Shown: piece after piece, positions 17,856-25,375 of the stretch | How positions within the stretch are numbered: the stretch's first letter is position 1 | Layout of the letters: every line of letters starts with the position of its first letter | Assembly: GCF_009720365.1 (NCBI RefSeq) | Contig: NZ_ML769328.1 | Span: 6,633 to 43,662 of the forward strand | Direction of reading: 5' to 3' | Length of the DNA stretch: 37,030 nucleotides | Source of the DNA: Catellatospora paridis | GTDB lineage: Bacteria; Actinomycetota; Actinomycetes; Mycobacteriales; Micromonosporaceae | Notes under the pieces: generated by a model | What the model was told of the DNA's origin: nothing | The model's database searches: none | What the model saw: the letters and a program-made list of their open reading frames with translations, nothing else | Position numbers and translations under genes: made by a program

Positions 17856-18734
17856 GTGCGCCTCCCCTCGGCTGTACCCGCGCTGCTCGCTGCAGCCGCC
17901 GTCCTGCTGGCCGCATGCGGCGCGGAAGCAGACGAACCGGTCTTCGTGGCCGCATCCACCACCAGCGCCGCGGCGCCGGCCTCGACCGCGCCCTCGGTGC
18001 CGCCGAGCCCGTCGGGGTCACCGACCGCACCGCCGGGGCGGCCCGGCCAGACCAAGGCCGGGCTGCTGCCGCCGGTGGTCGACCACGGGCCGCGCACCGG
18101 CAACCTGGTCGCGCTCACCTTCGACGCGGACATGACCGACCGCATGCTCGCGCAGCTCAAGAACGGCAGCGTCAAGTCGTACGCCAACGTCCGGATCATC
18201 GAGATGCTGGAGCGCGAGCAGGTCCCGGCCACGTTCTTCCTGACCGGCAAGTGGGTGCAGCGCTACCCCGAGCTGACCGCGCGCCTCGCCGGCAACCCGC
18301 GCTTCGAGCTGGCCAACCACACCTACGGCCACCAGGCCTTCACCGCCGGGTGCTACGACCTGCCGCGCATTCCCCCGGCCGCGATGACCGAGGACGTCGC
18401 GAAGACCTTCAAGATCATTGAGCGGTACGGCGGACGCCAGACCCGCTACTTCCGCTTCCCCGGCCTGTGCCACGACCGGGCGGCGCTGCGCGCCATGTCC
18501 CCGCTGGGCCTGACCGTCGTCGACGGTGACGTCGTCAGCGGCGACCCGTTCGCCACCAGCTGGAAGCCGATCGTCAACGCGGTGCTCAAGAAGGTCAAGC
18601 CCGGCTCCGTGATCATCCTGCACGTCACCGAGGACAACGCCCGCCTCACCGACGAGGCACTGCCGCACATCCTGCAGGGGCTGGCCGAGCGGGGCCTCCA
18701 GCCGGCGACGCTGTCCGAGGTGCTCGCCGGCTGA
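17856..18734 (+). CDS. Polysaccharide deacetylase lipoprotein (NodB domain, CE4)
   Basis: A 292-residue exported lipoprotein. The signal peptide ends in the lipobox VLLAAC (Cys at about residue 20), followed by a Ser/Pro/Thr-rich linker (to about 65) and a NodB domain (about 80-290). Family motifs seen are LTFDADMT (variant of TFDDG, keeping two Asp), NHTYGH for metal binding, RYFRFPG, and the late VIILHV. CE4 enzymes remove acetyl groups from peptidoglycan or other N-acetylglucosamine polymers. GTG 17856 is chosen because it starts the lipoprotein signal; no ribosome site is visible, so it may be leaderless. Confidence 0.88.
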   Translation: MRLPSAVPALLAAAAVLLAACGAEADEPVFVAASTTSAAAPASTAPSVPPSPSGSPTAPPGRPGQTKAGLLPPVVDHGPRTGNLVALTFDADMTDRMLAQLKNGSVKSYANVRIIEMLEREQVPATFFLTGKWVQRYPELTARLAGNPRFELANHTYGHQAFTAGCYDLPRIPPAAMTEDVAKTFKIIERYGGRQTRYFRFPGLCHDRAALRAMSPLGLTVVDGDVVSGDPFATSWKPIVNAVLKKVKPGSVIILHVTEDNARLTDEALPHILQGLAERGLQPATLSEVLAG

Positions 18735-18778
18735 ACCGCTGCCCCCACGAGACCGGCGGCACCGCGTAGCCTCGCCGC

Positions 18779-19126
18779 ATGGGGGCGTCGAGATGGGCGC
18801 GACGGTGCGCGGGTGTCCTGATCGGACTGTGTCCGGCCCTGGTGGCACTGCTGGTGAGCCGCTCGCAGTTCGGCAATTGCGCGCAGGCGTGGTATATGAG
18901 CGCCGCCTTCCTCGGCATCGTGCCGTGGTGCATCGTCTTCCTGGGCAGCGTATCCACGCTCTTCGAGACGGACTCGGCTAAGTCGCGTGACTTCGCGCTC
19001 GGCGCGACCGTCGGTGCGCTGGCCCTCGCGGCCGCGTTCGTCACCGGCTTCGCCAACGATGTCGCCCCGCCCGGTGTGCGGATCACCAGCTACTGCCACG
19101 ATGGCTCCACGCCGGCGAGCCGGTGA
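18779..19126 (+). CDS. Small multi-pass membrane protein, hypothetical
   Basis: A 115-residue protein with three hydrophobic segments (about residues 10-26, 39-58, 72-91) and scattered Cys residues. ATG 18779 is preceded by TAGCCT at 18767-18772, a leaderless layout. No family is recognised. It is 31 bases upstream of another unknown gene with which it may be co-transcribed. Confidence 0.65.
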   Translation: MGASRWARRCAGVLIGLCPALVALLVSRSQFGNCAQAWYMSAAFLGIVPWCIVFLGSVSTLFETDSAKSRDFALGATVGALALAAAFVTGFANDVAPPGVRITSYCHDGSTPASR

Positions 19127-19157
19127 TTCCACGACCGTCAGGAAGGTGGTGACACAG

Positions 19158-19667
19158 GTGTCCGCGACAGCCGGGTTCCACTTTCTCGACCGCGCATACC
19201 TTCCCAGGCTGGTGGCCGCGGCCGAACTCGCGGCCGAACTCGACGCGCGATCGGACGTCACGTACCAGGACGTGATCGACGGCGGCCACGAACTGCCGGG
19301 TGACACGCTGCGGGCGGTCGGTCGGGAGGTCGCGGGCGACTACGGCTGGTCGGGTTACTGCATGGTCCACCTGCTGACGTACCTCGACGACCAGGGTGTG
19401 GACCTGTTCGCGTCGGAGTACGGGGCCGAGTGCGACGTCATCAACGCCTCGTACAGCCTGACGGTGTTGATGACGCCGGCGCACAAGGTGTTCCTGCCGC
19501 AGCTGGATCCCGCCGCGCGCGGCGATCGGGAGCTGCATCGGCACTTCGAGACCATGGCCTACGGGTTCGCGGAAGCCGCAACAGCCGCTCGGGACGGCCT
19601 GGAGATCCTGCGTGACGGGATAGCCGCGCTCGAAGAACACGAGATCCTCGTACTGCACGTGGGCTGA
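19158..19667 (+). CDS. Hypothetical protein, unrecognised
   Basis: A 169-residue predicted soluble acidic protein. The middle contains GDYGWSGYCMVHLLTYLDDQ and a Glu/Asp-rich region, and the C-terminus is helical (AEAATAARDGLEILRDGIAA). No family is recognised. GTG 19158 is chosen because GGTGGTGA lies 5 bases upstream; GTG 19146 and 19149 are alternatives. It lies between a small membrane protein and an AlkD-like gene on the same strand, with codon use typical of the neighbourhood. Confidence 0.7.
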   Translation: MSATAGFHFLDRAYLPRLVAAAELAAELDARSDVTYQDVIDGGHELPGDTLRAVGREVAGDYGWSGYCMVHLLTYLDDQGVDLFASEYGAECDVINASYSLTVLMTPAHKVFLPQLDPAARGDRELHRHFETMAYGFAEAATAARDGLEILRDGIAALEEHEILVLHVG

Positions 19668-19722
19668 CCGGGCTACCGTGCTCTCCTCGTACGCTGAACC
19701 CACTCACGGACAGGAGGCTGAG

Positions 19723-20394
19723 GTGGCCGAGACGACGGTGGCCGAGGTGATGGCCGAGCTGGCCGCGCTCGAGGACCCGAAGTTCCGCGAGGTGAACGCC
19801 AGGCACGGCGACGACCACGGCGTGAACCTCGGCAAGCTGCGTGAGCTCGCGAAGCGCCTGAAGACGCAGCAGGACCTCGCCTGCCGGCTCTGGGCGACCG
19901 GCGACAGCGCGGCGCGCCTGGTGGCGCTCCTGATCTGCCGCCCGAAGGCGTTCGGGCGCGACGAGCTGGACGCCATGCTGCGCGAGGCGCGCATCCCCAA
20001 GGTGCACGACTGGCTCGTCAACTACGTGGTGAAGAAGAACCCGCACGCCGAACAACTGCGCTTGGCCTGGTTCGCCGACCCGGATCCGGTGGTCGCGAGC
20101 GCCGGCTGGGCGCTGACCACCGAGCGCGTCGCGAAGAAGCCCGAAGGCCTCGACCTCGCCGGGCTGCTCGACGTGATCGAGGCGGAGATGAAGGACGCCC
20201 CGGACCGCCTGCAGTGGGCGATGAACCACTGCCTGGCCCAGATCGGGATCGACCACGCCGAGCACCGCGCCCGTGCCATCGACATCGGCGAGCGCCTCGA
20301 AGTGCTCAAGGACTACCCGACGCCGCCGAACTGCACGTCCCCGTTCGCGCCCATCTGGATCACCGAGCTGGTGCGCCGACAGCAGGAGAAGTAG
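19723..20394 (+). CDS. AlkD-like HEAT-repeat DNA alkylation repair protein
   Basis: A 223-residue all-helical protein of the AlkC/AlkD superfamily: GVNLGKLRELAKRLKTQQDL, then LWATGDSAARLVALLI and HDWLVNYVVKK are the usual helix pairs. AlkD glycosylases remove alkylated purines by scanning DNA with HEAT-like repeats. GTG 19723 follows GGAGG by 5 bases; an in-frame GTG at 19678 is less likely. It ends 8 bases before the convergent HTH regulator. Whether the catalytic Asp/Trp pair of AlkD is kept was not established. Confidence 0.75.
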   Translation: MAETTVAEVMAELAALEDPKFREVNARHGDDHGVNLGKLRELAKRLKTQQDLACRLWATGDSAARLVALLICRPKAFGRDELDAMLREARIPKVHDWLVNYVVKKNPHAEQLRLAWFADPDPVVASAGWALTTERVAKKPEGLDLAGLLDVIEAEMKDAPDRLQWAMNHCLAQIGIDHAEHRARAIDIGERLEVLKDYPTPPNCTSPFAPIWITELVRRQQEK

Positions 20395-20402
20395 CAGCCC
20401 GG

Positions 20403-21158
20403 CTATCCGCGGACTGAGCCCGGCTCCCCGTTGCCGTCCGGGCTCGGTTCGGGCTTCGTGTACAGGATCTCGCGGACCTGCTCCGCGGCGCGGAAGATGC
20501 TCTCGCTGATGAAGTCGCTGAAGCGGGCGATGTTCTCGAGGCGGACGGTGGCAGGGCTGCCGGGGCCGAGGACGCCGACGCCTTTGCGCGCGGTCTCGGC
20601 GACCTGGGCGATGCCGCGGGCGCTGGCGATCGTCGACTGGTACCAGACGTCGTCGTCGACGAAGTAGCGCTCGCGGCGGCGGTCGTCGCGTTGCCGGCGG
20701 ATGAGGCCCTGCTCTTCGAGGAACGCGATCGCCTTGGACACCGACGCCGGGCTTACCTGAAGGTGCTGGACGAGTTCGGACGCGGTGAGGCTGCCCGCGT
20801 CGGCGATGAACAGGCAGGTCAGCACCCGGGCCATCATCTTGGGCAGGCCCTGTTGCATCAGCAGGGTGGTGAACGCCTCCTCGTACTCGCGCACGGCCTC
20901 GTCGTCGCGCCCGTGCCCCTGCGTGACCGCGCCCTGTCCTCGGGGCAGGGTGGTCCTGCGCCGGTGGGCGCGCCGCTCGGTGGCCCGGTGGGCCAGATCG
21001 GCGCGGTAGGCGGTGGGGCCGCCGTTGCGCATCACCTCGCGCGTGATCGTCGAGGTGGGCCGGTCGAGACGCCGAGCGACCTCCGCATAGGCGAGGCCGT
21101 CGGCCAGTCCCAGCGCGATCTGCTGACGTTCCTGCTGGGTGAGTCTGCCTCCCGGCAC
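20403..21158 (-). CDS. IS30-type HTH plus MarR/GbsR-like transcriptional regulator
   Basis: A 251-residue regulator with two DNA-binding domains. Residues about 5-60 (LTQQERQQIALGLADGLAYA, RPTSTITREVMRNGG, YRADLAHRATERRA) resemble the HTH of IS30 transposases. Residues about 90-180 form a MarR/GbsR-type winged helix (ARVLTCLFIADAGSLTASEL, QVSPASVSKAIAFLEEQGLI, RRERYFVDDD). A helical C-terminal part may dimerise. GTG 21158 has AAGGGAG 6 bases upstream. It is divergent from a DUF4097 protein and a hydrolase, across a region full of GCAACG repeats that is probably its operator. Confidence 0.85.
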   Translation of the reverse strand: MPGGRLTQQERQQIALGLADGLAYAEVARRLDRPTSTITREVMRNGGPTAYRADLAHRATERRAHRRRTTLPRGQGAVTQGHGRDDEAVREYEEAFTTLLMQQGLPKMMARVLTCLFIADAGSLTASELVQHLQVSPASVSKAIAFLEEQGLIRRQRDDRRRERYFVDDDVWYQSTIASARGIAQVAETARKGVGVLGPGSPATVRLENIARFSDFISESIFRAAEQVREILYTKPEPSPDGNGEPGSVRG

Positions 21159-21190
21159 CGTGATCTCCCTTCGTGTCTCCTGGTGCCGCC

Positions 21191-21220
21191 ATCGTAGCGT
21201 TCGCGGACAGTCCAATGCAA
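21191..21220 (-). promoter_or_regulatory. Putative promoter of the HTH-MarR regulator gene
   Basis: On the minus strand TTGCAT (21220-21215), an 18-base spacer and TACGAT (21196-21191) make a strong consensus match. One GCAACG repeat (21217-21222) overlaps the -35. Confidence 0.55.
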
Positions 21221-21344
21221 CGTTCGCGCCCGCTCCATTGCGTTAGCGTCAGGCCTGTTGCAACGATTTCTCGGCTTTCACCTGCGACTACAACGTCTAT
21301 TCGCAACGACCTTGTTGCGATAGTAGCGAACGCAACGTAGCGTT
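21217..21344. promoter_or_regulatory. Operator array of GCAACG repeats and inverted repeats
   Basis: GCAACG occurs at 21217, 21260, 21303 and 21332. TCGCAAC (21301-21307) and GTTGCGA (21314-21320) form a perfect inverted repeat with a 6-base spacer, and AACGC-aacgta-GCGTT (21329-21344) forms another. It lies between the divergent regulator and DUF4097 genes. Probable multi-site binding region for the two-domain regulator. Confidence 0.55.
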
Positions 21345-21383
21345 TCCGACATCAGAAACAACAGTCAAGCACTGGAGAACACG

Positions 21384-22052
21384 ATGCAGAAGTTCGACAC
21401 CCCCGCCACGATCTCCGCCGTCCTGGACATCCCCGCCGGGCGCATCCAGTTCATCGCCGCCGACCGGGCCGACACCATCGTCGAGGTCCTGCCGGCCAAC
21501 GCCGCCAAGAGCCGCGACGTGACGGCCGCCGAGCAGACCACGGTCGCATTCGACGACGGCGTCCTGCGGATCACGGCCCCGGCGGAGAAGAACCAGATCC
21601 TCGGCCCGTCCGGAGCCGTCGCGGTCACGGTCCGGCTGCCCGCCGGTTCCCGCGTCGAGGCGAAGGCCTCCGCCGTCGAGTTCCGCGGCGTCGGGCGGCT
21701 CGGCGACGTCGCCTGCGAAGGCGCGCACGGCCTGGTCAAGATCGACGAAGCCGCGAGCGTACGCGTGGCCGCCCACGCCGGCGACGTCACGGTCGGCCGA
21801 CTCACCGGCCCGGCGGACATCAGCACCCAGCAGGGCGACATCACCATCGCCGAGGCCGGCTCCGGCACGGTCGTGCTGCGCACCCGCATGGGCGACGTGA
21901 CGGTCGGCGCCGCCGCCGGAGTCTCCGCCTCCCTGGACGCCGGCACCACCTACGGCCGGATCCACAACGCGCTGAAGAACACCGAAGGCACGGCCCGCCT
22001 GAACATCCACGCGACCACCGACCACGGCGACATCACCGCCCGCAGCCTGTGA
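21384..22052 (+). CDS. DUF4097 beta-repeat protein
   Basis: A 222-residue protein of repeated short beta strands rich in Gly, Val and Asp (AAHAGDVTVGRLTG, STQQGDITIAEAGS, RTRMGDVTVGAAAG), the pattern of the DUF4097 adhesin-like fold. It has no signal peptide or transmembrane segment, so it seems cytoplasmic. GGAG lies upstream of ATG 21384. It is followed 14 bases later by an alpha/beta hydrolase and is divergent from the HTH-MarR regulator. Function unknown. Confidence 0.85.
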   Translation: MQKFDTPATISAVLDIPAGRIQFIAADRADTIVEVLPANAAKSRDVTAAEQTTVAFDDGVLRITAPAEKNQILGPSGAVAVTVRLPAGSRVEAKASAVEFRGVGRLGDVACEGAHGLVKIDEAASVRVAAHAGDVTVGRLTGPADISTQQGDITIAEAGSGTVVLRTRMGDVTVGAAAGVSASLDAGTTYGRIHNALKNTEGTARLNIHATTDHGDITARSL

Positions 22053-22066
22053 AGAAGGAGCCCGTC

Positions 22067-22873
22067 ATGAACAGCAACTCCTCAACCGATACGAAGTGGA
22101 CCGGCATGGTGCCGGTCGACGACACGGCCCTGGCCGTCACCGACACCGGTGGACCCGGCGTCCCCGTGCTCTACCTCAACGGCCAGTTCGCCACCCAGGG
22201 GTACTGGCGGCGGGTCATCGCCGAACTGGGGCCCGGATGGCGGCACATCACCTACGACGAGCGGGCCCGCGGCCGGAAGTCGAAGCGTTCGGCGGACTAC
22301 TCCTTCGAAGCCGCCATCCGCGACGTCGACGCCGTGCTCGCGGCCCGGGGTGTGCACCGGGCGCTGCTGGTGGGCTGGTCCTACGGGGCGTTCGTCGGGG
22401 CACACTGGGCCAGCCGGAATCCGGACCGCACCCTGGGCGCGGTCCTGGTCGACGGCGCGTTCCCGTACGACTGGCTCGACGAGGCCATGGAGCAGCGGAT
22501 CCGCAAGATGTTCCAGCGGATGGGCTGGTTCACGCCGCTGCTGCGCCCGACCGGCCTGGTCCCGCGGATGACCGCCGCACAGCAGGCCGACAGCAACATC
22601 GAGATCGGCCGGATCTCCCGTGAGCGGGAGCTGGGCCCGGTGCTGGACGCCATCACCGTCCCGGCCCGGTACGTGGTCGCCTCGGGAACGTCCCTCGGCA
22701 GCCGCGGCGACGAGCAGGAACGGATCCGCGCCGGCCTCGACGCGGTGGTCGCCCGCAACCAGCACATCAAGATCAGTGCGAAGGTCGCCAGCAACCACGG
22801 GGCGATCCTGCGTAAGGACTTCCGTGCCATCGCGGAGGCCGTACGCGAGGTCGCCGCCCTCGACCGGCACTGA
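22067..22873 (+). CDS. Alpha/beta hydrolase
   Basis: A 268-residue hydrolase. Nucleophile Ser105 is in the elbow GWSYGAF; His244 in SNHGAILRKD is the likely catalytic histidine; an oxyanion region is visible in VLYLNGQFATQGYW. ATG 22067 follows AAGGAG by 6 bases; an in-frame GTG at 22049 overlaps the DUF4097 stop codon. Probably co-transcribed with DUF4097 and controlled by the divergent regulator. Substrate unknown; perhaps an esterase acting on a compound sensed by that regulator. Confidence 0.88.
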   Translation: MNSNSSTDTKWTGMVPVDDTALAVTDTGGPGVPVLYLNGQFATQGYWRRVIAELGPGWRHITYDERARGRKSKRSADYSFEAAIRDVDAVLAARGVHRALLVGWSYGAFVGAHWASRNPDRTLGAVLVDGAFPYDWLDEAMEQRIRKMFQRMGWFTPLLRPTGLVPRMTAAQQADSNIEIGRISRERELGPVLDAITVPARYVVASGTSLGSRGDEQERIRAGLDAVVARNQHIKISAKVASNHGAILRKDFRAIAEAVREVAALDRH

Positions 22874-22907
22874 AGACCGGACCGGCAGACCGGCGATCGA
22901 TAGTCGA

Positions 22908-22944
22908 AAAGGCCTGGCCGAGACTCGTGTCTCGCCAGGCCTTT
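22908..22944. terminator. Terminator hairpin after the hydrolase gene
   Basis: AAAGGCCTGGCcGAGAC (22908-22924) pairs with GTCTCGCCAGGCCTTT (22929-22944) with one bulge and a tcgt loop, followed by a T-containing stretch. It is strikingly similar to the terminator next to tRNA-Gly at 24492-24534. Confidence 0.75.
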
Positions 22945-23073
22945 CGCGTGGAACGCGAGTTCGGCCGCTACCGCGCGGACTCGTGGCCGCAGATCATTGT
23001 CAACGATGAGGGGCGGTCCGATGAGTGTCGACCAGAAGCGTGGCCGGGCGCCGTCCCGCAGCGACGGTCAGAG

Positions 23074-23394
23074 CTAGCCGTGCTTCCGGCCGGGCAAAGA
23101 TGCCCCTCGGAGAAACGCCTCGTACGAATCACGGGCATCGTCGTCGATCGTCGGTCGGACATTGCTGTAGCGAGTGTCGGCGCGGTCCCGGTGCGGCCCG
23201 GAGAGCCAGTACTCCTCGAAGGTTTCGACGTCGTAGAAGTTCGCGTCAGCCATGCCCTGCCAGCGGCGGAGGGTTTTGTCGTGCCAGTGGGCAGTCCTCC
23301 AGCTCTTGCTGAAGCGCACGACGCTGATCCAGCAGGGTCCCCTGTCAGTGTTGTGGCCCGTCTTCAACTGAATGAACATCACCCGCTCTGCCAT
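23074..23394 (-). CDS. Small conserved hypothetical protein
   Basis: A 106-residue soluble protein starting MAERVMFIQLKTG, with a Trp/Tyr/Arg-rich middle (WISVVRFSKSWRTAHW, LRRWQGMADANFYDVETFEE) and ending GASLPGRKHG. From memory, similar short actinobacterial proteins exist and are sometimes mislabelled; no function is known to me. ATG 23394 is chosen because upstream frame codons look non-coding. It reads toward the hydrolase terminator. Confidence 0.7.
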   Translation of the reverse strand: MAERVMFIQLKTGHNTDRGPCWISVVRFSKSWRTAHWHDKTLRRWQGMADANFYDVETFEEYWLSGPHRDRADTRYSNVRPTIDDDARDSYEAFLRGASLPGRKHG

Positions 23395-23576
23395 GCCGGC
23401 CATCCTGGCAGCAGAGGCTGATGGCACGCAGCCCCATTCCGCGGGGGCGGTGCCGGGCGACGCGATCTGATCGCGTTCCATCGGGAGTAAGCCCGCGATG
23501 GCTCCGAGGGTGAGTTCTGCCCGCTGGGGAACCTTTGCCGACGACGCTCCGGATCCGATGGAGGGGCTGACGCCAG

Positions 23577-24296
23577 CTATTGGCGACCTTCTGCCCGGTG
23601 CAGCCTGGCTTGGAGGGCCTCTTGTCTGCCGACCAACTCCTCGACGTTTCGCCGGTGCCGGGGAGCCTCCTTGGCTGCCGTCCGGAAGCCGTCGACGACG
23701 GAATAGGCGAAGAAGGCACCCGCGACCGGGACGAAGCCGTACCAGAACGCGCGTGGCGGATCGAATAAAAGCCACGAGGCCAGCGTGAGCACACCGATCA
23801 CGACCACCATGCACGATGTGAGGCAACCGTCGAACCGCGACGGCGGATCGAGCGCTCGTTGCGCCCAGCGCAACCTGCGGCGCAGGTCCACCGGCTCGGG
23901 CGTCCAGAGCGCCACACCGTATGCGCGCAGGAAGTCCGGATCGAGTGCCCGGCCGGCGGCCTGGCCGCTCTCATCGGCAGGCCAGCCGAACGTCGCGTAG
24001 GCCTCGACTTCGGCCCGTGTTGCCCGGCGCCTTCCGTGCGCTTTGGCGGCCTTGCGTGATGCGGCGAACCGTGCCAGCTCCGCCAGCCAGGCGGTCCTGC
24101 TGGCTTCGAGTAGGTCAACGGCGTTGGTCAGTCGGGTCGATGGGTCGACGGAGTCGGCGTGACGGTCCAGATGGCCGAGGGTGCCCATCAGGCCGAATGG
24201 CGCGTACCTGCGCACGCAGCGTAGGAGGGCCGCCTCCCGTTCGGCCGGAGTGCGCGACGTGTCGCGGACCAGTCGGGCTTCGCCTGTGAAGGACAT
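23577..24296 (-). CDS. Two-helix membrane protein, hypothetical
   Basis: A 239-residue protein: a basic, helical cytoplasmic N-terminal part (residues 1-155), then two adjacent transmembrane helices (about 162-178 and 185-204) and a charged C-terminal coil (VEELVGRQEALQARLHRAEG). No family is recognised. It precedes the small gene at 23074 on the same strand with a 182-base gap in which nothing is evident. The segment has a less extreme third-position GC bias than its surroundings. Confidence 0.6.
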   Translation of the reverse strand: MSFTGEARLVRDTSRTPAEREAALLRCVRRYAPFGLMGTLGHLDRHADSVDPSTRLTNAVDLLEASRTAWLAELARFAASRKAAKAHGRRRATRAEVEAYATFGWPADESGQAAGRALDPDFLRAYGVALWTPEPVDLRRRLRWAQRALDPPSRFDGCLTSCMVVVIGVLTLASWLLFDPPRAFWYGFVPVAGAFFAYSVVDGFRTAAKEAPRHRRNVEELVGRQEALQARLHRAEGRQ

Positions 24297-24491
24297 CCGG
24301 CGATTATGAGTACTTCGAAGTCGCGTCTGACACCTACCCCGATCTGGTCGGCAGTCCGGACGACCGATCGTCGACCAGGATTCTCGGCCGCAACTGTGCG
24401 ATGGATCCGCTGACGTGGATGGCGTCGAGGACGGGCACGACCAGGGCGACGGGCGCAGCGGGCACGTCAGCTGGACAGAGATCGCGAGAAA

Positions 24492-24534
24492 TAGAGAAGC
24501 CTGGCTGGGACTCGCGTCCTACCAGGCTTTTCTA
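24492..24534 (-). terminator. Terminator of tRNA-Gly
   Basis: TAGAGAAGCCTGG (24492-24504) pairs with CCAGGCTTTTCTA (24522-24534) over 13 bp including one G-T pair, with an inner GGAC/GTCC stem and tcgc loop. It begins 2 bases after the tRNA CCA end and has a T-rich distal part when read on the minus strand. Confidence 0.75.
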
Positions 24535-24536
24535 CG

Positions 24537-24610
24537 TGGAGCGGGTGAAGGGAATCGAACCCTCACTGTCAGCTTGGGAAGCTGATGTTCTGCCATTGAA
24601 CTACACCCGC
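24537..24610 (-). tRNA. tRNA-Gly (anticodon CCC), CCA encoded
   Basis: Read on the minus strand: acceptor GCGGGTG pairs with CACCCGC, D arm GTTC/GAAC, anticodon stem TCAGC/GCTGA with loop TTCCCAA (anticodon CCC), T arm GAGGG/CCCTT with TTCGATT loop, discriminator T, then encoded CCA. It decodes GGG glycine codons. Confidence 0.95.
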
Positions 24611-24685
24611 GAGCGGCCACCACTGTACCTGACGTCACGGGTCGCGTGCACGTAGGTAACCGCGGCGGTTCACCGCTGTCCTCCT

Positions 24686-25192
24686 TCACGCAGCCACGAG
24701 CTGGAGGAACGGTTTGCGGGGCCGACGCTCGTGGGCCGGCCCGTTCCGGCCTGCCGCCGGGTCGCGCCAGGTGTTCGGGTATGCGCCCGCCTCGTGCCGG
24801 TGCAGCAGCGCCGACTCGACGGTGAGTTCGTACAGCCGCCAGTCGACGGTGGGCGCGGCCCGGTGCTGGCGGACGAGGTGCTCGATGGTGGCGAGGCTGG
24901 TGACAGGGCGGGCGCGGCCGCTGACGTATGCCTCGACGTCGCTGTCCTCGGCGGGGAAGGCGTGCAGGGCGTAGCGCCCGTCGCGTTCGAGGTCGCGCCG
25001 CTTCGGTGAGTCGATCACGAAGCAGTAGAGACCCTCGTCGGTGACGATGGGGGAGACGGGGTGCACCCGCGGCCCGCCGTCGGCCCGTACGGTCGCCAGG
25101 TAGCCCATGCCCGGCCCGTACTGATGCAGCAGGGCGCGGATCGACGAGGCCAGCCACGGCGTGGCGGCGGCGAATTCGGTCCAGGTAGCCAT
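24686..25192 (-). CDS. PPOX/FMN-binding split-barrel family protein
   Basis: A 168-residue protein of the pyridoxamine-5'-phosphate-oxidase-like superfamily: MGYLATVRADGGPRVHPVSP (residues about 29-48) and GLYCFVIDSPKRRDLERD are typical of the split barrel that binds FMN, F420 or haem-like cofactors. ATG 25192 is preceded by TAAAGT (25205-25200), giving a leaderless layout. A perfect LexA box sits directly upstream, so expression is probably part of the SOS response. Substrate and cofactor are unknown. Confidence 0.83.
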   Translation of the reverse strand: MATWTEFAAATPWLASSIRALLHQYGPGMGYLATVRADGGPRVHPVSPIVTDEGLYCFVIDSPKRRDLERDGRYALHAFPAEDSDVEAYVSGRARPVTSLATIEHLVRQHRAAPTVDWRLYELTVESALLHRHEAGAYPNTWRDPAAGRNGPAHERRPRKPFLQLVAA

Positions 25193-25205
25193 GAGCGGGA
25201 CTTTA

Positions 25206-25221
25206 TCGAACACATGTTCGA
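25206..25221. promoter_or_regulatory. LexA (SOS) box
   Basis: TCGAACACATGTTCGA fully matches the actinobacterial SOS consensus TCGAAC-N4-GTTCGA and differs by one base from what I recall as the mycobacterial lexA box. It lies 14 bases before the PPOX start, directly upstream of its -10, and 155 bases before dcd on the other strand. Confidence 0.85.
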
Positions 25222-25363
25222 GATCGCTATCGAGACACGCGGTGCGTCCCCCATCGGGTGATCGTCGGCCGAAGAAGCCCTCGTGGACTGCGTCGACGCG
25301 GAAAATTCCGGCCGTTCGGCCGGGCCCGGGGCGGCGAAGGGAGCCGCCTCCGGGGGCGGAAGG

Positions 25364-25369
25364 TAGGCT
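25364..25369 (+). promoter_or_regulatory. -10 box of dcd (leaderless)
   Basis: TAGGCT lies 6 bases before the dcd GTG at 25376, so the transcript probably begins at the start codon. No convincing -35 is seen. Confidence 0.45.
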
Positions 25370-25375
25370 CCCTGC

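Noticed and set aside
23395..23826. N-terminal extension of the small gene at 23074 up to 23826
   Set aside because: The extension is Arg/Pro/Gly-rich with no conserved pattern and overlaps the membrane-protein gene at 23577; ATG 23394 fits better.
24297..24491. Possible coding remnant before tRNA-Gly (reading DYEYFEVASDTYPDLVG)
   Set aside because: It looks protein-like over about 35 codons but has no start and no recognised family; it runs into the tRNA. Left as unexplained sequence.
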